A stretch of DNA of 10,264 nucleotides, from NCBI GenBank assembly GCA_029213105.1, contig JARGNS010000059.1:2209-12472 (forward strand), in the 5' to 3' direction. Numbering within the stretch: position 1 is the first letter of the stretch; every line of letters starts with the position of its first letter. Below the pieces are notes generated by a model. The model was not told the origin of the DNA. It made no database searches and saw nothing but the letters and a program-made list of their open reading frames with translations. This DNA is from Planctomycetota bacterium. Its GTDB lineage: Bacteria; Planctomycetota; PLA2; JAEUHO01. This document shows, piece after piece, positions 6,368 to 10,264 of the stretch. The position numbers and the translations under genes are program-made.

Positions 6368-7115
6368 GTGGGTTGGATGCAAGGCGTCGCGCGCCGGCTC
6401 GTCCCCTCGCGGGTCCGGCATGGGATCCGCGACGTCTGGATGCGGGGAAGCCACGCGGCCCGTCCGTTCTGCGGAGGGACATGGCGCGGGGCAACGAAGC
6501 GCGACGTGTCCCGGGCGTGGGTCCACAGACCGCGGGTGACTGGTCCTCTACCTCCTCGATCGCTACGCCGCGCCGCGACAGCCCGGGATACGAACGCAGC
6601 GCATCGCGCCGGAGCCACAACTACCGCACTGGCTCCAGGCGACGTTGGGGAGAGCCTACGTCGCGGGAGGCAAGTTCGCTGGGGGGTACAGCTACGACGC
6701 CAGCGTGCGCAAGCTCGACATCTGTGCGCTGCGTTTCAATCGAGCGTCGTTCGACCTTGTGGCCTGAAACCACGTCCTCGAACATGTCGATGGCGGTCGA
6801 GCAGCGCCGAGCAACATCGCGCGCGTACTCCGCCCCGGAGGGCGCGGGCCCCTGCAAGCTCCCCTCGCCCTGGAGGCGTCACGGACCGACGAAGATCCCG
6901 GCGAACTGGATCCGGCCATGCGCAAGGCTCGATTCGGCCAATGGGATCATGTGCATCTGTACTGCCCGCAAGACTCGGCGCGGCGCATCGAACAGGCCGA
7001 ACTGGTCGCACACTTGGTCCAGCCAAGCCGCTTTGCGTCGCTGAGCACAACCCAAGAGTGGGGACTGAACCCCAAGGAACCCCTTATCGTCGACACCGCT
7101 GACGTCCGAACGTAG
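6368..7115 (+). pseudogene. Decayed SAM-dependent methyltransferase with N-terminal Cys-pair (zinc-ribbon-like) region
   Basis: No full-length frame exists, but a class I methyltransferase can be followed through two frames. The start is GTG 6368 or ATG 6377 (MQGVARRLVPSRVRHGIRD), running to RPFCGG at about 6461-6478. The homology then moves to another frame: CPGRGSTDRG (6507-6536), TGA stop (6537-6539), LVLYLLDRY, IAPEPQLPHWL (6603-6635), KLDICALRF, SFDLVA, TGA stop (6765-6767), NHVLEHV, ARVLRPGG, DEDPGELDP, RKARFGQWDHVHLY, ending at TAG 7113-7115. In related intact proteins the second TGA position is usually Cys in (V/I)CNHVLEH. Each of the two N-terminal CxxC pairs has lost one Cys to Arg (RPFC and CPGR, from CPFC and CPGC). 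The distance between the two Cys pairs seems shortened, so a small frameshifting deletion probably lies at about 6480-6505. The pieces in order span an almost complete gene of about 250 codons. The protein is almost certainly not made. Confidence 0.85.
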
Positions 7116-7391
7116 GCGTATCAAACGGCCACATCGAATCCGCAAGTCAGGATCGGGGAGTTGCAACGTGGACCTCGAAAGCACGTTGCTTAACCTGCGA
7201 CCAGATCTAGACAGCTCTCACTCGTGGCCGCGACCTCAAGATCGATCAAGCGCTGCGGCATGGAGACGAGCGCGGACGAACCGCGCCGTCAACTCTCGAG
7301 AACGCAAGACCCAAATGCACACGACTAGCTCCTCTTCTCCGTGCGACATCAGGTCAAGACGAGACCTTCCGACACCTCCTGGGGGATCATG
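7116..7391 (+). other. Non-coding stretch between the pseudogene and the glycosyltransferase gene
   Basis: These 276 bases hold no frame with recognisable protein content on either strand, and look somewhat less GC-rich than the flanking genes. The only clear structure is the inverted repeat at 7163-7189. It may be the decayed downstream flank of the pseudogene plus the promoter region of the glycosyltransferase gene, but I cannot locate promoter boxes with confidence. Confidence 0.5.
7163..7189. repeat. Perfect 8-bp inverted repeat downstream of the pseudogene
   Basis: GCAACGTG (7163-7170) and CACGTTGC (7182-7189) are exact reverse complements around 11 bases. They lie 48 bases after the pseudogene stop and about 200 bases before the glycosyltransferase start. 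The element could be a regulator site, an RNA hairpin or a weak terminator; no T-run follows, although TTAA comes directly after. Confidence 0.45.
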
Positions 7392-8270
7392 ATGGAACGC
7401 CTCTCGATTGCGACGAATGCGTGCCACGCGGATGATGTACGGCTTCTCCCCGTCCTGAGGTCTTGGCTGCGCGTCTTCGACGCCACCCTGGGAGAGATCC
7501 TGGTGATCGCGGACGACCGCGCTCCGATCGGCCGCATTGCATCAATGCACGGCCGACACGGGGGTCCATCTGCATTCCAAGACCTACTCGACCAGGCGAC
7601 CCAGTTGGATCCCCGAGTCCGAGTCGTCAGACTCCCACCTGAGGGAGCGTTGGGGGTCTACACACGTCGCTGGTTCCGACGCGGGCATCCCGTCCGTTGT
7701 CAGGCGGGGACGGTGATCGCCCACTTCCTGATGGCGATCGAGGAGGCTCAGAACGACGTCATCCTGAAATGCGATTGCGACATGCTGTTCCGTGGCATCG
7801 ACTGGGTCGCAGCAGGAACGGCGAGTATCGACCGCAATGAGGCGGACTTGGCGGAGCCCATTCGGTACGGCCACGGCACGGGGCCATCAGGTGAGGTGTC
7901 AACACGCGCCATGCTCCTGCGCCGATCATCCTTCCACGAACGATTGCTCCCCATGAGGGCCTACAAGACGGACTGGCGACGGCGCATACTGCGTGTCATC
8001 CAACGTAGGCCGCCCTGGCTCAAACTCGAGTCCATGTTGACACGACTCATGCACGAGGGCCTCCGCCTGAAGACCATCGACGAGTCGCTCGGGACTTCGC
8101 TGCATGTCTCACGTCGCAGTGACTTCGCCAACCCCGACTTGGAGAGCATCATCCGGATATTCGAGTCCGGCGTGGTCCCCCGCGCCCAACGCGATGCGGG
8201 CTGGGACTTCGCCCCTGCGGCCTGGATCGACTTCGAGTGCCCGCCCTCTGCGCCCCTGCACGGGGCATGA
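7392..8270 (+). CDS. Putative GT-A-fold glycosyltransferase
   Basis: A 292-residue soluble protein. Adjacent ATGs at 7389 and 7392 are both possible; GGGGG at 7381-7385 is spaced 6 bases from 7392, which is preferred. An upstream in-frame GTG at 7341 is unlikely. The order of features fits a GT-A nucleotide-sugar transferase. An N-terminal strand (RLSIATNA) is followed by helices. GHPVRCQAGTVIAHFLMAIEEAQNDVILKCDCDMLFRG (98-135) then carries an acidic Asp128-Cys-Asp130 motif with the hydrophobic strand before it, the usual metal and sugar-nucleotide site. The C-terminal part (SLHVSRRSDFANPDLESIIRIFESGVVPRAQRDAGWDF, about 236-273) is likely acceptor-side sequence. I cannot assign a CAZy family or donor sugar. 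The neighbours (Wzx-type flippase downstream, methyltransferases around) support a role in building a cell-surface glycan. No signal peptide or membrane segment is evident. Confidence 0.68.
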   Translation: MERLSIATNACHADDVRLLPVLRSWLRVFDATLGEILVIADDRAPIGRIASMHGRHGGPSAFQDLLDQATQLDPRVRVVRLPPEGALGVYTRRWFRRGHPVRCQAGTVIAHFLMAIEEAQNDVILKCDCDMLFRGIDWVAAGTASIDRNEADLAEPIRYGHGTGPSGEVSTRAMLLRRSSFHERLLPMRAYKTDWRRRILRVIQRRPPWLKLESMLTRLMHEGLRLKTIDESLGTSLHVSRRSDFANPDLESIIRIFESGVVPRAQRDAGWDFAPAAWIDFECPPSAPLHGA

Positions 8271-8383
8271 GCATTCCGCGCGTCCCCCTCCCAGCCGCAA
8301 GCTCGCACGACGAAGGCACACCTCAACGAGTTCGTAGATGACTCGCCCGCCCCCCTGGAATCGTGCGCGTTCGACTAGGCGAC

Positions 8384-8394
8384 CGCTACGATGC
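8384..8394 (+). promoter_or_regulatory. Candidate -10 element upstream of the flippase gene
   Basis: CGCTACGATGC contains TACGAT (8387-8392), a 4/6 match to TATAAT, 34 bases before the ATG at 8429 in the 158-base gap after the glycosyltransferase gene. It differs at one base from the 11-mer at 2815-2825 upstream of the FkbM gene. No good -35 box is visible. Confidence 0.22.
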
Positions 8395-8428
8395 CGCTGC
8401 GCTCGGCAAATCAGGACATGGGACACGC

Positions 8429-9886
8429 ATGACGTCGCTCGGCAGGGACACGGCTCGCGGCGCGCTGTGGAGCCTTGGTGGCACCGCAGCTTCCCAGCTC
8501 GTCCGCCTCCTCGTTCTCGTGATCGTAGCGCGCTGCCTGACCCCAGCGGAGGTCGCAGTCGGCGGAATGGCGCTGGCCGCCATGGGCCTGTTTCACGTCC
8601 TGACAGCTGCGGGGTTTGCGCAGGCTCTCGTCCGCCAACCCTCGCTGACGACGTCCCTCACGAACACCGCATTCCTGTCGACGCTCGTTCCTGCCCTCCT
8701 GACCGTGCCCATCATTCTCCTGTGTGCGCCTTTCGCCTCGTCCTACTTCGGCTCAAGCGATGTCACGCCGCTACTCGGATTGCTCAGCGTGGGGCTTGTG
8801 TTCAGCGCGACGGGATCGGTCCCGGGATCACTCCTGCAGAGAGAGATGCGCTTCCGCGAGATCACTCGTATCCGGGTCGTGAGCGAGTCGGCCGCCGGCG
8901 CGGCGGCGATCGCGCTGGCGCTCGGGGGAGCGGGCTCGTACGCCATGGTGGTGCCCCCCGTGATCCTGGCCGGCGTGGGGGCGAGCCTGTCCATGATTCA
9001 GTCCGGCTTCCGCCCCCGGCTTCTGTGGAGCTGGAAGGCGTTTCGTGAGATGCGTCTATTCGGTCTCTCTCAAATGGGCGCATCACTCCTGCGCTATGTC
9101 AGTGACAACTGCGACTACCTGATCATGAGCCGGTATTGGTCGAAGACCGCGCTGGGCTACTACTACTTCTCGTTTGAGCGCAGCAAAGCCCCGTTCGTAC
9201 TCGTGTACCGACGGATCAGCGAAGCCCTGTTCCCAGCCTTCAGCCGCATCCAGGGCGACAAGGAACGACTACGACGCGGCTACACAAACGCGACGGTGGA
9301 GTTCGCCACCGTGATGTTCCCTGCGTATGTCCTCGTGATCGGACTCGCCGACCCCGTGGTGCCGTGGGTCTTCGGAACCCAGTGGCGTCCGGCCATCCTT
9401 GTGTTCCAGGTCTTCGCTGCAGTGTCCTTTCTTCGGACCTCACTCGTCGCGATGCCAGCACTGCTCAACGCGTTGAATCTCGCTCACTGGGACCTGGCCA
9501 TCAACGCCGGGAGAATTGCGTTGACGCTTCCCTCGATGATCCTCCTGGGACACCTTGGTGCAGGCATCGAGACGACGGCCTTTGTCATGCTCGGAATCTG
9601 GATCGCGATGACCCCGTGGATCGTCCTGTTGATCGCACGCAGACTCGAGCTCCGAGCCTCCGCCCTCCTTCGCCGTGGCGCCCGCGTGATCCTGGGATCC
9701 GCTTGCATGGCCTGCGTCCTCTTCGCGAGCCGCAGTGCACTCGAGTCCCTCTCGGCACCGGTCGGCGTGGAGATCGTCTTCGCGTCGGTCGCAGCGGCGT
9801 TCGTGTACGCAATTGTCGCCCGAGAGGATCTCGAAACGCTGTGGCGACGAATGCGTGGTGCGGTCGGAAGCCAGGGTGTCGGCTAG
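8429..9886 (+). CDS. Wzx/WzxC-type polysaccharide flippase (MOP superfamily)
   Basis: A 485-residue polytopic membrane protein, the usual length for the family. The start is ATG 8429; a GTG at 8363 would add a charged leader that does not fit. The N-terminus (ARGALWSLGGTAASQLVRLLVLVIVARCLTPAEVAVGGMALA) is typical of Polysacc_synt-family exporters, where the first helix is followed by a conserved L-x-P-x-(E/D) turn. DYLIMSRYWSKTALGYYYFSFERSKAPF and RRISEALFPAFSRIQGDKERLRRGY (roughly residues 230-290) are the clearest match to WzxC/AmsL-like proteins. About 12 to 14 hydrophobic helices can be picked out. The family moves undecaprenyl-diphosphate-linked oligosaccharides from the cytoplasmic to the periplasmic face of the inner membrane. 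It follows the glycosyltransferase on the same strand and precedes a methyltransferase, which supports a glycan-export locus. The Shine-Dalgarno sequence is weak. No Wzy-type polymerase is visible in the window. Confidence 0.9.
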   Translation: MTSLGRDTARGALWSLGGTAASQLVRLLVLVIVARCLTPAEVAVGGMALAAMGLFHVLTAAGFAQALVRQPSLTTSLTNTAFLSTLVPALLTVPIILLCAPFASSYFGSSDVTPLLGLLSVGLVFSATGSVPGSLLQREMRFREITRIRVVSESAAGAAAIALALGGAGSYAMVVPPVILAGVGASLSMIQSGFRPRLLWSWKAFREMRLFGLSQMGASLLRYVSDNCDYLIMSRYWSKTALGYYYFSFERSKAPFVLVYRRISEALFPAFSRIQGDKERLRRGYTNATVEFATVMFPAYVLVIGLADPVVPWVFGTQWRPAILVFQVFAAVSFLRTSLVAMPALLNALNLAHWDLAINAGRIALTLPSMILLGHLGAGIETTAFVMLGIWIAMTPWIVLLIARRLELRASALLRRGARVILGSACMACVLFASRSALESLSAPVGVEIVFASVAAAFVYAIVAREDLETLWRRMRGAVGSQGVG

Positions 9887-10012
9887 CGGGACTCCCCTCG
9901 CCGACCGAGCCGTGACTCGCTCGTTTCTCGAGGCCCGTTGCACGGCGAAGAGAGGCCTCCGGCCCACCCGGACCACGTGTATCTTCTAGCGAGAGGCCAA
10001 GGACGCACCGCC

Positions 10013-10264
10013 GTGAGTCAGCAAGACATCGAGGAATTCTACGACGGCTTCTCGCCGACCTTCCTTCGTGACCTCGCGGGCGGCAATCCGCGGGTGGACG
10101 CCGTACACGAGTTCTATCGCCAAGCGATCCACAACGAAGCGCGCTCCATTCTCGTTGTGGGGTGCGGCGCCGGAAAGGACGCCCACGTCCTCGCCGATGT
10201 CATCGCTCCTCGCGCGAAGGTCGTCGCAGTCGACATCTCAGAGAACAACATCCGCATGGCAGAG
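10013..10264 (+). CDS. SAM-dependent methyltransferase, N-terminal part (cut by window edge)
   Basis: The first 84 codons of a gene that continues beyond the right edge. The start is GTG 10013, with AAGGA at 9999-10003, 9 bases upstream, and no stop to the end of the window. The short N-terminal helix (SQQDIEEFYDGFSPTFLRDL) is the cap seen in many methyltransferases that begin with a Y-D-x-F segment. Motif I is SILVVGCGAGKDAHVLAD (45-62), and VVAVDISENNIRMAE (70-84) carries the acidic residue (Asp74) that binds the SAM ribose. It lies 126 bases downstream of the flippase on the same strand and is probably part of the same glycan locus. The substrate cannot be told from this part. Confidence 0.85.
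   Translation, partial: MSQQDIEEFYDGFSPTFLRDLAGGNPRVDAVHEFYRQAIHNEARSILVVGCGAGKDAHVLADVIAPRAKVVAVDISENNIRMAE

Noticed and set aside
6765..6767. In-frame TGA at a position that is usually Cys in the NHVLEH motif, possibly selenocysteine
   Set aside because: A second TGA at 6537 falls where Sec makes no sense, the gene also has a frameshift, and no SECIS-like stem was seen right after the codon. Nonsense mutation in a pseudogene is simpler.
9930..9959. GAGGCC…GGCCTC repeat and GAGGCCTC palindrome after the flippase gene
   Set aside because: These are short G/C elements expected by chance in this composition, with no T-run and no clear role.
1..10264. CRISPR arrays, tRNA or rRNA genes, insertion sequences, defence systems
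   Set aside because: I saw no regularly spaced repeats, tRNA-like cloverleaf arms, rRNA sequence, transposase motifs or recognisable defence genes on either strand.

Overview
The window is GC-rich DNA with densely packed genes on both strands, and many starts have a GGAGG-type ribosome binding site. The gene set points to a Gram-negative bacterium: a lipoprotein with a signal peptide, an AqpZ-type aquaporin and a Wzx-type flippase. The style of the small membrane protein at the left edge, the lipoprotein and the decayed methyltransferase suggests Planctomycetota or a similar high-GC lineage. That placement is a guess from family resemblance.

Layout. At 1-790 (+) there is the possible tail of an upstream gene, a four-helix membrane protein, and a small NTF2/SnoaL-like protein coupled to it by a GTGA overlap. 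At 912-2701 (-) lies a two-gene operon, a class I SAM methyltransferase followed by a GDP-mannose 3,5-epimerase with all four catalytic residues. At 2898-3797 (+) a FkbM-family methyltransferase is transcribed divergently from that operon. At 3897-5020 (-) aquaporin Z is followed by a VanZ-like membrane protein. At 5143-6345 (+), divergent from aqpZ, is a 400-residue lipoprotein made of two tandem copies of one domain, with a cysteine-rich segment in front. At 6368-7115 (+) there is a methyltransferase pseudogene carrying a frameshift and two TGA stops. At 7116-7391 no gene is recognisable, but there is a perfect 8-bp inverted repeat. At 7392-9886 (+) lie a putative GT-A-type glycosyltransferase and a Wzx/WzxC-like flippase. 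A further SAM methyltransferase starts at 10013 and runs off the right edge.

How the genes fit together. The epimerase, glycosyltransferase, flippase and several methyltransferases are what one expects in a locus for a surface polysaccharide or other exported glycan. The epimerase would supply GDP-L-galactose or GDP-L-gulose, the glycosyltransferase would add sugars, the methyltransferases would decorate sugars or lipid-linked intermediates, and the flippase would move the lipid-linked unit across the inner membrane. The aquaporin/VanZ pair, the duplicated lipoprotein and the dead methyltransferase sit inside this locus, which looks mosaic and partly decaying. I did not find a self-contained novel defence or mobile system here. 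The strongest unusual items are the duplicated Cys-rich lipoprotein, the traceable methyltransferase pseudogene, the plant-like GDP-mannose 3,5-epimerase, and the perfect inverted repeats in the intergenic regions.
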